Source of the DNA: Terriglobia bacterium
GTDB lineage: Bacteria > Acidobacteriota > Terriglobia > Bryobacterales > Bryobacteraceae
NCBI GenBank assembly: GCA_020073305.1
Contig: JAIQFK010000002.1
Location: forward strand, 62,001-126,000
Length of the DNA: 64,000 nucleotides
Reading direction: 5' to 3'
Position 1 is the first letter of the stretch; each line of letters begins with the position of its first letter. Of the stretch, positions 14,722 to 24,700 are shown one piece after another. Made by a program: the position numbers and the translations under genes. Below the pieces are notes generated by a model that made no database searches, had not been told where the DNA came from, and was given only the letters and a program-made list of their open reading frames with translations.

Positions 14722-17700
14722 CTACTCCTGCTCCGCCAGCCTCCGGACTTCGAATCCCTTCCAGATTTCGTAAATGGCCGGGTACACCAGCAGTTCCAGA
14801 AGAAATGAGGTGAAGATTCCTCCGATCATGGGCGCGGCAATGCGGCGCATCACGTCCGACCCCGCACCCGACGACCACATGATGGGCGCCAGGCCCAGAA
14901 ACATCACCGCTACCGTCATGACCTTGGGCCGCAACCGCTGCACTGCGCCGTACTCGATCGCCGCTTTGAGATCGGCCATGCCGCGCATCTCGCCCCGAGC
15001 CTTGCGCTCGTGGTAAGCCAGGTCGAGATAGAGCAGCATGAAGACGGCAGTCTCCGCATCCACGCCCAAAAGCGCGATCAGCCCGACCCAGACCGCAATG
15101 CTCAGGTTGTAGTTCAGCAGATAAAGAAACCAGATCGCCCCCACCGCCGAAAACGGCACGGCCAGCAGGATGATCAGGGTCTTCATGGCTGATCCGGTGT
15201 TGAAATACAGCAGCAGGATCACAATCGCCAGCGTGACCGGCACCACGATCCACAGGCGCTCGATCACGCGCGTCAGATATTCGTATTGCCCGCTCCAGAC
15301 AATCTGGTATCCGGCGGGCAGCCGCAGTTGTTTCGACACCGCGCGCCGCGCGTCGGCTACGTAACCGCCGATGTCCCGGCCGGCCACGTCCACATAAACG
15401 TAACCAGCGAGAAAACCCTGTTCGTCCTTGATCATGGAAGGACCGGTATGCACCTGAATATCCGCAACCTGAGTGAGCGGGATCTGCGCGCCTCCCGGCG
15501 CGGGCACCAGCACGCGGCCCAGCTTGGCCAGGTTGTCCCGCAGATCGCGCGCATAGCGCACACTCACCGGATACCGCTCGCGGCCCTCCACGGTCGTGGT
15601 CACGGTCTTGCCGCCGATGGCTGACTCGATCACATCATTGATCTGGCCCACCGTCAGGTCGTACCGGGCCGCCTCCTCGCGCTTCACTTGGAAGTCGACG
15701 TAATATCCGCCCTCCACGCGCTCGAAAAACGCGCTGCGCGTGCCCGGCACGTCTTGCAGGATGCGTTCCAACTCCATGCCGGTTTGCTCGATGGTCTCCA
15801 GCTTCGGTCCCAGCACCTTCACCCCCACCGGCGTCCGGATACCCGTGGTTACCATGTCGATGCGCGTGCGGATGGGGAAGACCCAGGCATTCGAGAATGA
15901 CGGAATCTGCACGGTCTTGTCCATCTCGGCGGTCAACTGCTCCCACGCGATCGGGTGCACTTCGGGCCAGAAGCGGCGTAACACCGGCTTCACGAATTCC
16001 GGCGCGCGGCTCGAATACCAGCGCTCCGTGCGCACTTTGCGCCACTGCCTCTCCGGCTTGAGCACGATCGTGGTCTCCACCATGCTCAGCGGCGCCGGAT
16101 CGGTGGCCGTCTCCGCTTTGCCGATCTTTCCGAAAACGCTCTCGACCTCCGGAAACCGCGCCAGCAGCTTGTCCTGAAGCTGCAGATATTTCCCGGCTTC
16201 GGTGACCGAAATCCCGGGCTGGGTAATAGGCATGTAGAGCAATGTGCCCTCGTTGAGCGGCGGCATGAACTCCGACCCCAGCCGCAGGTACGCCGGCACG
16301 GTGAAGGCCACCGCCAGAATCGCGAAGCCGATGACCAGCCACTTGTACGCCAGCACGAAACGCACCACCGGCCGGTAGATCCGCATCAGCGGGCGGCTGA
16401 TAGGATGCTTTTCCTCGCGGTGGATCTTGCCCACCAGCACCGCGTTTGCCACGCGCGCCAGCCAACGCGGCCGGAACTCAAACTCGCGTGCGCGCATGAA
16501 CAGCAGCCGCACCGCGGGATCGAGCGTGATGGCCAGCACCGCCGCGATCGCGATGGAGAAATTTTTAGTGAACGCCAGTGGCTTGAACAGCCGGCCTTCC
16601 TGGTATTGCAGCGCGAAGATGGGCATGAACGAAACCGCGATCACCAGCAGCGAGAAAAAGCTCGGCCCGCCCACCTCTTTCACCGCGTCCACGATGACGC
16701 GCGATGCGCTGCCCGGCCGCCCTTCCGCCTCCCAATGCTCCAGCTTCTTGTGCGTCTGTTCCACCACCACGATGGACGCGTCCACCATGGCTCCAATGGC
16801 GATGGCAATGCCGCCGAGCGACATGATGTTGGACGTGATGCCCGTGTTGTACATGGGAATGAACGACAGGATCACGGCAATGGGAATCGTCAGGATGGGG
16901 ATGATGGCGCTTGGCACGTGCCATAGAAAAATCAAAATGACGGCGCTGACGATGATCAACTCCTCGATCAGGGTGTGCCGCAACGTGGCGATGGAGCGTT
17001 CGATCAGATCCGAGCGGTCATAGGTCACCTGGACCTCCACGCCCGGCGGCAGCCCCGGTCGCACCTCCGCCAGCTTGGCCTTCACGCGCCGGATCACATC
17101 CATCACGTTCTGCCCGTAGCGCACCACCACGATTCCGCCCGTGACTTCGCCTTCCCCGTTCAGTTCCGCAACGCCGCGGCGCATGTCCGGCCCCAGCACG
17201 ACGCGTCCAACATCCCGCACATAAACCGGCACGCCCGCGTTATTCGAGCCGACCGGCAGATTTTCGATATCGGCAACCGACTGGATGTACCCTCGCCCGC
17301 GCACCTGGTACTCTTTGCCGGAAAACTCGACCACGCGCCCGCCGACCTCGCTGTTGCTGCCGCGGACCGTCTCCATCACCTTGCCGATCGGAATGTTGTA
17401 GGCCGACAGCTTGTTGGGATCGACGTTGACCTGGTACTGCTTCACGTATCCGCCAATCGTAGCCACTTCAGCCACTCCGGGAACGCTCTCGAGCCAGGAG
17501 CGCAAATACCAGTCGTTGAAAGAGCGCATTTGGGCCAGGTTATTGCGCCCGGTCCGGTCAACCAGCGCGTACTCGAAAGCCCAGCCTACGCCGGTGGCAT
17601 CCGGGCCGAGTTGCGGCGCCACGCCCTCGGGCAGCTTGCCCGAGATCTTGCTCATGTACTCCAGCACGCGCGAGCGCGCCCAGTAAATGTCGGTGCCCTC

Positions 17701-17994
17701 GTCAAAAATGACGTACACGTAGGAGAAGCCGTAATCGGAGAGCCCGCGCACCGCCGCGACATGTGGCCCCGCCAGCAAAGACGAAACAACCGGATACGTA
17801 ATCTGATCCTCCACCAGGTTGGGACTGCGGCCCGGCCACTCGGTGTAAATGATGACTTGCGGATCGGAGAGATCCGGAATCGCATCGAGCGGGATGTGAC
17901 GCATGGACCACACGCCCGCGAGCACCAGCATCATCACCACGATGACCACCAGGGCCCGGTGTTCCGCGCAGTACTCAATGATCGCGTTGATCAT
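14722..17994 (-). CDS. cusA: CusA/CzcA-type heavy-metal RND efflux pump
   Basis: 1090 aa, the size of HME-RND pumps. These are trimeric inner-membrane proton antiporters exporting Cu(I)/Ag(I) or Zn/Co/Cd. It has twelve expected membrane helices in two clusters, the proton-relay Asp in GAMVDASIVVVEQ, and the strongly CusA-like EWPGRSPNLVEDQITYP stretch. Metal specificity is not settled from the sequence; the CusA-like sections and Met/His-rich adaptor favour copper or silver. It is the last gene of a PadR-led operon, ten bases after the adaptor. Confidence 0.95.
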   Translation of the reverse strand: MINAIIEYCAEHRALVVIVVMMLVLAGVWSMRHIPLDAIPDLSDPQVIIYTEWPGRSPNLVEDQITYPVVSSLLAGPHVAAVRGLSDYGFSYVYVIFDEGTDIYWARSRVLEYMSKISGKLPEGVAPQLGPDATGVGWAFEYALVDRTGRNNLAQMRSFNDWYLRSWLESVPGVAEVATIGGYVKQYQVNVDPNKLSAYNIPIGKVMETVRGSNSEVGGRVVEFSGKEYQVRGRGYIQSVADIENLPVGSNNAGVPVYVRDVGRVVLGPDMRRGVAELNGEGEVTGGIVVVRYGQNVMDVIRRVKAKLAEVRPGLPPGVEVQVTYDRSDLIERSIATLRHTLIEELIIVSAVILIFLWHVPSAIIPILTIPIAVILSFIPMYNTGITSNIMSLGGIAIAIGAMVDASIVVVEQTHKKLEHWEAEGRPGSASRVIVDAVKEVGGPSFFSLLVIAVSFMPIFALQYQEGRLFKPLAFTKNFSIAIAAVLAITLDPAVRLLFMRAREFEFRPRWLARVANAVLVGKIHREEKHPISRPLMRIYRPVVRFVLAYKWLVIGFAILAVAFTVPAYLRLGSEFMPPLNEGTLLYMPITQPGISVTEAGKYLQLQDKLLARFPEVESVFGKIGKAETATDPAPLSMVETTIVLKPERQWRKVRTERWYSSRAPEFVKPVLRRFWPEVHPIAWEQLTAEMDKTVQIPSFSNAWVFPIRTRIDMVTTGIRTPVGVKVLGPKLETIEQTGMELERILQDVPGTRSAFFERVEGGYYVDFQVKREEAARYDLTVGQINDVIESAIGGKTVTTTVEGRERYPVSVRYARDLRDNLAKLGRVLVPAPGGAQIPLTQVADIQVHTGPSMIKDEQGFLAGYVYVDVAGRDIGGYVADARRAVSKQLRLPAGYQIVWSGQYEYLTRVIERLWIVVPVTLAIVILLLYFNTGSAMKTLIILLAVPFSAVGAIWFLYLLNYNLSIAVWVGLIALLGVDAETAVFMLLYLDLAYHERKARGEMRGMADLKAAIEYGAVQRLRPKVMTVAVMFLGLAPIMWSSGAGSDVMRRIAAPMIGGIFTSFLLELLVYPAIYEIWKGFEVRRLAEQE

Positions 17995-18004
17995 GCCGGG
18001 CGTC

Positions 18005-19543
18005 TTAATGAGCCGTCAGGCTCGTCTGCACGGCGCCCAGCGTCTGCCCGCCTTTGCGCACGGTCATGGTGGTTTGCCACGTCCACGCCAGCGGAACATC
18101 GACGCTGCCGGCGTACTCTCCGCTCGCCGCGGGTTTGAGCGTGGCCCGGGAACTCATGGCCTGCATGGAGCCCATGGCCGGCATGAAAAGTGCCACTTCC
18201 ACCTCCGCACCATCCACCGGAAAGCCCGAAGCATCCCGCACTCTCAGCCGCATTTCGTTCGCGCCGACCTTCGCCTCCTTCGGCTCCAGGACCTCGACAG
18301 CCACCCCTGACACCTGGCCCTTGACACCTGACACCTGCTCTTTAGGCTTCCCCATGTTCGCCAGCGCGCCCTTCAGCCGGCTTTCGGAGTCGATCAGAAA
18401 GTTCGCGCCAGTGACTACGCGCTCGCCCGCGTGCAATCCGCTTTCGATCGCGTAAAAGCCCTCAGCCTGAGTGCCCGCTTTCACCAGGCGCGGTTCGAAG
18501 TAGCCATTGCCTTTATCGATGAACACGTACTGCTCGGTTCCCGTATCGAGCAGCGCATCTTCGGGAATCGCGGGCCCGGCCGGCAGCCGGACTCCCAGGC
18601 TCAGGTTCACGAACATGTCCGGCTTGAGCGCCAGATCGGCATTTGAAAAGTTGATTCGCACCTGTGCAGTGCGCGTCTTGGGGTCGACAAAAGGATAGAT
18701 GAACTCGATCCGTCCCGCGCGCCGCGCGTGCGCTCCGTAGGGAAACTCGATCACGGCTTGCTGTCCCGCATGTACGTAAGCGAGATCGCTTTCATAGATG
18801 TCGCCGAGAACCCAGACCGAGGAAAGATCCACGAGCGTGTACAACTCCATCTCGGGCGTTACGTACATGCCGTGGTGATAGGCCGTGCGCTGCGTAACAA
18901 CGCCGCCCATGTGTGCGAAGACCGTGATCGCCCGCTTCACCCTTCCTTCCGTGTCGAGCGCGTGAATCTCGTCTTCAGTCACGTCCCACAGTCGCAGGCG
19001 TTCGCGAGCGGCCTCGAGCAGATTGTCCGACCCCTCCGCAACCCAGGGAAACGAACTGTCCTTGAGCACGCCCCGTGACTTCAGCGCCAGCAGATACTCC
19101 TTTTGCGTCGACACCAGATCGGGACTGTAAATCGTAAAAACCGGCTGGCCGTGCTTCACCTCCTGCCCGATGTAGTTCACGAATGTTTCTTCGATGAAGC
19201 CCGTCACCTTGGTGTGAATGTGCGAAACTCGTGTCTCGTCGGAAGCGACCTTGCCCACCGTCCGGATCTGCCGGGCCAGGCTCTTCACTACCACCGGGAC
19301 CGAACGCACACCGATCAACTGTTGCCGCTCGGGCGCGATGAAGATGTCGCGCGTCTCCGTCGTGTCCGGCGGCATCGCGGCGTGATCGCCATGCGCATGG
19401 CCGGCCGTTGCGGGCTCAGGCGGCGTAACCACCTTGGCCAACAATCCCGATCTCCAGTACCCGGCTGCAGCCACAGCCAGCACGATCGCCAGCGCCACCA
19501 GCGGGTGCCGCGTCCAATGTTGTCTTGATTCCGATGTTTTCAT
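18005..19543 (-). CDS. cusB: CusB-like periplasmic adaptor fused to a YtkA-like domain
   Basis: 512 aa from ATG 19543, which has an AGGGGGA site. It has an N-terminal membrane anchor, a His-rich metal-binding-like patch (HAHGDHAAM, about residues 49-57), then the adaptor core with HHGMYVTPEMELYTLVDLSS. After about residue 400 comes a short VSG-repeat linker and an extra beta domain of the YtkA-like type (about 415-512; RVRDASGFPVDGAEV, FMPAMGSM). The linker is encoded by a heptamer tandem repeat. The Met-rich tail domain could bind Cu(I). It bridges CusA and the outer membrane factor. Confidence 0.9.
   Translation of the reverse strand: MKTSESRQHWTRHPLVALAIVLAVAAAGYWRSGLLAKVVTPPEPATAGHAHGDHAAMPPDTTETRDIFIAPERQQLIGVRSVPVVVKSLARQIRTVGKVASDETRVSHIHTKVTGFIEETFVNYIGQEVKHGQPVFTIYSPDLVSTQKEYLLALKSRGVLKDSSFPWVAEGSDNLLEAARERLRLWDVTEDEIHALDTEGRVKRAITVFAHMGGVVTQRTAYHHGMYVTPEMELYTLVDLSSVWVLGDIYESDLAYVHAGQQAVIEFPYGAHARRAGRIEFIYPFVDPKTRTAQVRINFSNADLALKPDMFVNLSLGVRLPAGPAIPEDALLDTGTEQYVFIDKGNGYFEPRLVKAGTQAEGFYAIESGLHAGERVVTGANFLIDSESRLKGALANMGKPKEQVSGVKGQVSGVAVEVLEPKEAKVGANEMRLRVRDASGFPVDGAEVEVALFMPAMGSMQAMSSRATLKPAASGEYAGSVDVPLAWTWQTTMTVRKGGQTLGAVQTSLTAH
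18303..18337. repeat. five-unit heptamer tandem repeat inside cusB
   Basis: On the plus strand the heptads are ACCCCTG, ACACCTG, GCCCTTG, ACACCTG and ACACCTG, in exact 7-base register. It lies in the coding sequence, where 35 bases contribute a VSGVKGQVSGV linker between two domains. The same ACACCTG unit, in heptad phase, lies between queC and queE. Confidence 0.75.
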
Positions 19544-19581
19544 GATTTCCCCCTGCAACCTTCCGGCTTTTGGACCAGCCG

Positions 19582-20829
19582 TCATTTCGTCAACTCTTTC
19601 GCCACCAGCGGTTCCAATCGCGCCAGCGCCTGTTCGTGTTTCGCCAGTTCCTCGTAGTACTGCATCTCGTACGTGAGCACCGTCGCCTGGCTGTTGAGCA
19701 GGGTCAGGAAATCAAGAGTGCCCACTTCGTAACCTGCCACCGCCGATTCCAGCGCCAGCGAGGCCTGCGGAATAATGCCCGAACGGTACAGATCGAGCAG
19801 ACGCTCGCTGGAGCGAATCTTGAAGTACTGATCTTTCGCTTCCCAAACCAGTTCCTGTTGAGTGGCCTGATAGTTCTCGCGCGACTCCGCCAGGCGCGCC
19901 GCCGCTTCCTCAACGCCGAACCGCTGCTTGCGCCGGAAGAACACCGGCAGCTTCACCTCCGCCACCGCCATGTAGTAGTCGGGAAACATCGACGCCGTCT
20001 TCTGCCATTGAAAGCTGAGGCTGAGATCCGGCCGGAATTCTTTCTTGGCGCGCTCGATGCCCACGCCGCGGGCGTCCACTTCGGACTGGCGCGCTCGCAG
20101 CCGCGGCGCATTCTGCTTGACCAGATCGGCGAGCGCATTTGGGTCGAGTGAAAACTCGGAGCGCTGGACCTCGGCTGGATGGCCCAGCGGCTGCCCCGGC
20201 GCGCGGTTTAGCATGGCCGCAATCCGCGCTTCGATGGTTGCCTGCCGCTGCGTCAGCACCTCCATCTGCTGCTCAATCGCCGACCGCTCCACCTGCGCCT
20301 TGAGCACATCCTGCTGGAGGCCCTTGCCCACCGAATAACGCGCGCGGCTGATTTTTTCGAACCGCTCGATCAGATCGCGGCTCTTACCCGTGATCTCCAT
20401 GTCCTTGGTAATCGAGAACCACTCGAAGTAAGCCTCCTTCAGTTCCGCGGTCTTTTCGAGAAGGACCGCGCGGTACATTTGGCTTTCACCTTCGGCCTCT
20501 TTGCGCGCCTCATCGCCGGCAAGCGCGAGCTTGCCCGGGAAGGGGATTTCCTGCGAGACGCCCAGCCCCAGGTAGGCGAAATCGCTGACGCTCAGCCGTG
20601 AGAACGGATGGCCCACGCCGAAATCTGCGAACGTGACCTTAGGCTCGGGCGGCGTGCTGGCTTGCGATGGGCGCTTGGTGGCGGCTTCGTAGCGAAATCG
20701 CGCCGCCCGGATCTCAGGGTTGACGCGGGTCAGCTCGCTGGTGAGCTCGGCCAGGGACACTACCCGCTCCTGCGCCCGGATGGACACAGCCAGCGGTATC
20801 AGAACAACGCAAATGGGCAAAGCCCGCAT
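19582..20829 (-). CDS. TolC-family outer membrane factor (CusC-like)
   Basis: 415 aa with an N-terminal signal peptide (ends SIRAQE). Two long alpha-helical repeats typical of the OEP domain are present, with the first repeat starting SLAELTSELTRVNPEIRAARF and the second ending in ARLEPLV. It forms the outer-membrane and periplasmic tunnel for the CusBA pump. It is 38 bases upstream of cusB and 54 bases after the small Cys protein gene in the same direction. Confidence 0.9.
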   Translation of the reverse strand: MRALPICVVLIPLAVSIRAQERVVSLAELTSELTRVNPEIRAARFRYEAATKRPSQASTPPEPKVTFADFGVGHPFSRLSVSDFAYLGLGVSQEIPFPGKLALAGDEARKEAEGESQMYRAVLLEKTAELKEAYFEWFSITKDMEITGKSRDLIERFEKISRARYSVGKGLQQDVLKAQVERSAIEQQMEVLTQRQATIEARIAAMLNRAPGQPLGHPAEVQRSEFSLDPNALADLVKQNAPRLRARQSEVDARGVGIERAKKEFRPDLSLSFQWQKTASMFPDYYMAVAEVKLPVFFRRKQRFGVEEAAARLAESRENYQATQQELVWEAKDQYFKIRSSERLLDLYRSGIIPQASLALESAVAGYEVGTLDFLTLLNSQATVLTYEMQYYEELAKHEQALARLEPLVAKELTK

Positions 20830-20883
20830 ACGGATCCTCCAGAGACAAAAAGGGTGCGAACAGACGAGGATTCGGGTGGGGCT

Positions 20884-21237
20884 CTAAATCAGGAGGGGAA
20901 GATTGATGGTGCTGGGCTCGCCGGGTGGCGCGTGGACGTTCAGATCGACCAGAGAGAAGGAAAAAGTAGTGGCCGGTTGAAACTGGAGAATCGCTTCCAC
21001 CGGCGTGGAACTGAGATCCGGCGCCGGTACAGGAGACTTCTTAGCCTCCTGGTAATATTGGCCGTTCTCGAACAGCTTGGTCTGGCAGCAGGCGCGACTC
21101 TGCCCGGCGGGGTTGCAATGCCGGGACGCGCAGCACGGCGAAGGCTGCTCGCCAGCCAACTGGCTAAAGCAATCCAGCGGGTTCGCCAGGAGCAGAACCG
21201 CGGCCAGCGGGAACAGAATGGGCTTCCAGAACCTCAA
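20884..21237 (-). CDS. small secreted cysteine-rich protein of the metal efflux operon
   Basis: 117 aa. A signal peptide covers about residues 1-25. The next 30 residues contain six Cys (PLDC, PSPCC, SRHC, RACC), and the rest is Pro/Ser-rich with no Cys. Placement between the PadR gene and the outer membrane factor argues for a periplasmic metal-binding or sensing role. Some Cus-like operons in Acidobacteria carry small proteins here, but no named family was recognised. Confidence 0.6.
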   Translation of the reverse strand: MRFWKPILFPLAAVLLLANPLDCFSQLAGEQPSPCCASRHCNPAGQSRACCQTKLFENGQYYQEAKKSPVPAPDLSSTPVEAILQFQPATTFSFSLVDLNVHAPPGEPSTINLPLLI

Positions 21238-21285
21238 ATTCCAGAGTAGGACATCCGCTTTCGCCTGTCCACCCCCCTAAAGATA

Positions 21286-21657
21286 CTAGGAAACCAGGCT
21301 CTTCGACGGGAATTTCGGATGCGCGAATCGAATCACCTCTTGGAGGCGCTCGACTTCTTCGGTGGCAATGCGGCGGCCAAGCTCAGTGATGCGGTAATAG
21401 CGGCGGCGCTTGTCATCCAGGTGCGGATCGGGCCGCTCGCTGCATTCTTCAATCGCTCCCTCGTTGAGGAGTTTCTGGATCGCGGCGTAAAGCGACCCGG
21501 CGCCAGGATCGAGCGCAGCATTGGTACGGCTGCGAATTTCGCGCAGGATAGCGTAGCCGTGGCGCTCGCCATCGGCTAGCGTGACCAGGATATGCAGGAG
21601 TAGCGGAGGAAGGGGATGGAGTTCGGTGTTCGCGTGCTCGGAACGGCCGCGTGACAA
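21286..21657 (-). CDS. PadR-family transcriptional repressor
   Basis: 123 aa from TTG 21657, selected because GGAGG sits seven bases upstream; the open frame extends further but without homology. Winged helix: LPPLLLHILVTLADGERHGYAI, GSLYAAIQKLLNEGAIEE, then RRRYYRITELGRRI. PadR repressors bind palindromes and release on ligand or metal. Its position as first gene points to control of the metal efflux operon. The hairpin just upstream contains its own ribosome site. Confidence 0.85.
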   Translation of the reverse strand: MSRGRSEHANTELHPLPPLLLHILVTLADGERHGYAILREIRSRTNAALDPGAGSLYAAIQKLLNEGAIEECSERPDPHLDDKRRRYYRITELGRRIATEEVERLQEVIRFAHPKFPSKSLVS

Positions 21658-21665
21658 ATTAACAC

Positions 21666-21680
21666 CTCCGTCTGACGGAG
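21666..21680. promoter_or_regulatory. palindrome covering the padR ribosome-binding site
   Basis: CTCCGT and ACGGAG form a 6-bp stem with a 3-base loop. On the minus strand the right arm includes GGAG of the GGAGG site for the TTG start. It may serve as a PadR operator or a translation-blocking hairpin; only the symmetry is seen. Confidence 0.45.
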
Positions 21681-21695
21681 AATCGGTCTGGGAAA

Positions 21696-21717
21696 GGGCG
21701 CTCCAAAAAGAGCGCCC
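21696..21717 (-). terminator. Rho-independent terminator of Oar-like receptor 1
   Basis: A GGGCGCTC stem (21696-21703) and GAGCGCCC (21710-21717) with an A-rich loop. On the minus strand it follows the receptor stop at 21746 and is trailed by TTTCCC. It separates the receptor from the PadR operon. Confidence 0.75.
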
Positions 21718-21745
21718 ATGTTTGCGAATGCGGCGAAAAAACCGA

Positions 21746-24700
21746 TCAGAACGTGAAGTGCGCCACAAGCTGCACCGCGCGCGAATTGCTCGGGAAGAAC
21801 CCAACATCGGCCGTTCCTTGGTTGTAGGCCCCGAAAGATGAGCTGCTAGGCACCAGGAAGGACCGGCTGATCGCGGCCGTCGAGTATGGGTTCACGTCGT
21901 TGAGATAACCGCCGACGAACTGCGCGTGATTGAACAGGTTGAACGCCTGCGCGCCGATGTCGAAGCGGAAACGCTCCGTGATATTGATGCGCTTGGTCAG
22001 AGCGAAATCGAAATTGTTGGTGTGGTCGAGCGGGAACGTGTTGCGTCCGCCGTTGGACAAAGCCCCGGCACCGGCCACCACGTAGCGGGCGTTGGATTTA
22101 TCGGCAACGTAGGCGACGATGTCGCCGGCGCTATTCGTAAGCGCGGTAACACCACTGCCGACGTTGGCTGCGCCCGCCGGATTGATGATGGCCCGGTCGC
22201 CGGCCGAATCGCCGTTCAGGTTGGAGTCCACACCGCTTTGCACGGTGGCGTATTCCGGCGACTGGAACGTATAGGTGCCGCTGATGTTCCAGTTGCCGAC
22301 CACGTTCTTCATCATCCAGTTGCCGTTCTGGAAAGGCTTGAAATCGTAGATCGGCGTGAAGGTGAAGCGGTGGCGGCGATCCAGCGCCGAGGAGGCCCAT
22401 TCAGCCCGAAGATTCTGGAAATCCTGAGCGCGGCGCGGCGAGAGAATCGTCGAGAAGTTGGTCGCCGTGGAATCGTCAAAGTTGTGGCTCCAGGTATAGG
22501 CCACGATATAGGAGAAGTTCCTGCTATACCGCTTGTTCAGTTGCATTTGCAGACCGTTATAGCGCGAGTTGCCCCAGGGGTGATAACCCACGATGGCGTT
22601 CGTTAACCCGTACTGTGCCATGTAGTTGCTTGTCTTGGCCTGGATATCTCCAAGGGTCTTCGTCAGGCCGGCTAGCACCGATGGGTCCGGCATCGAGAAG
22701 TACGTGGGAAGGAAATCGGTGGGGGTCACCCTGGATAGGATGTTCAAGCGCGTCTGATTCCAGAGATGAACACCTTTGGTGTACACGTAGCGCGCCTCGA
22801 CCGTGTAGTCCCGCGCGAAGACCCGCTGTACGCCCAGCGATCCAGTCAAAGCGTAGGGACGCTGATCGCTCCAGGTGTAAGAGGCAACTGCTCCACGGGC
22901 GTCGGCTACCGATGGCGTTCCGGAGGGTAGGGTGGCCGTCAACCCGCCGCCAGCCAGGAAATTGGTGGCCGCACAGGCGTCCGGACAGTCGCGCGTAGTT
23001 TGATAGAACGGCGGAGAGGCGTTCTGGTTGAGGTTGATATAGGTGAGATCGAATGACCGGGCGAAGCCTCCGCGAATGGACCAGACGTTGTTTTTGCCAG
23101 GCGAATAAGCAAAGCCTATGCGCGGCGACCAATCGTTGGGCGAGAAATGCGGCTTGTTAAAGGTGATCACGCCCGGAACATTGCCAACCGCGCTGTATTG
23201 CTGCGCGCGCGAACCCACTGGCATGGTTACGTACTCGTAGCGCACCCCGAGATTGAGCGTCAGGTTCGGTCGAAGGCGGAAGTCGTCATTGACGAATGCC
23301 GCGTGCGACAAGAAGCCGAACGGAACGCCGTTGTTGGCGCCCACGCTGCGCTCCCCGGAAACTCCGCTAAGATTTCCGCCCGTCGGTGCGTTGTCTAGCA
23401 GGTACTCCTCCAGGTTGAGGTAATCGTAGTCGCCGCGGGCGCGCTGTACGAAGGACCCGGTTAAGATAGCGTCCGAGAAGGAGTATCCCGCCTTGATCGT
23501 ATGGCGGCCCAACGTCTTGGTGAGGTTCTCCTGGATCCCGAGATTGTTCGCGATCTCTCCGGTGGGCGTGTTGGGATCCGGACCCATTTGCAGGTTCAGG
23601 TCATCGAAGCTTAGATTCGGGAATGCATCCAGTCCCGGAAACTTGAAAGGTCCGCCTCCAATGTTATTCGTAAAGCGGCGGAAGGACACCCGCAGCTCGT
23701 TCTCCATGGTCGCCGAGAAATTGTGGAATTCCGATATCGAACCGGATCTGGCCACCGACGGCGAGGGCTGGAAGAACACGGGCAGCGCAGAGTTGAAATC
23801 GATGCCGGTGTAATTGGAGTAGACGTAGCGGCCGCGAACCTGATCCTTATCGCTAATGTTATAGTCGATGGCGACAATTCCGAGGTAAGTGTTGTAGTAG
23901 TTCGGCGACGCGAACGAGAGCGGCCCGATCGGAACCTTGACGCCGTTCACCGTGGTTGAATCGGTTGCCGACGGAGCCACCGGGAGATACTTTTCCAAAA
24001 TACCCAGGTTCGTTTTGCTGAGATTGCCCATGCCGTTGAGGAGGGAAATACCGGCGGACGTCGGCGCGTCCACTGTTTGGCCTGGCACCGATGCCTGGCC
24101 CAGGGGATTGTACTCGTAATTGCCGAAGTAGAACAGTTTGTTCTTGATAATGGGCCCGCCCACGGTGGCGCCCAAGCGGTTGCTGTCGAAGCGAGGAAGG
24201 CTGGTCAGTCCCGCATGAGTGTATTGAGCATCCATCGCGTTCAGGTCGCGATTCTGCAGGTACTCATAGACGGACCCGTGCACACTGTTGGTGCCGCTCT
24301 TCACCACCAGGTTAAAGACGCCTCCGGACGCGCCGCCAAATTCGGCGCTGAACTGGTTCTGCAGCACATTGAACTGAGCGACGGCCTCGTTGGAGATCAC
24401 CATCGCCGGGCCGGTGACATAGCGGTCGTCATTGTCCACGCCATCAACGGTGAAGGTGTTGTTCTCCGGCCGCTGTCCCGAGATGGAGGGGCCGGTCCCC
24501 TGGCCGACGCCGCCCGAGGTCGCAACGCCTGCGCTCGTCAGGCTCAGATTATAGATGCCCGATGTGCCAATAACTCTGGAGATGCCGGCCAGCGGCACGT
24601 CAACGGCCTGCTTGGAGTCAAACGCGGTCTGCAACTGCGCCGTGGAGGTATCGATCGTGGCGCCAGCCTCCTGCACTTCCACCACCGTCGTGACCGACCC

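Noticed and set aside
16975-18138. 387-codon open frame opposite cusA
   Set aside because: Composition is of a reverse-strand shadow and it runs across the gene junction.
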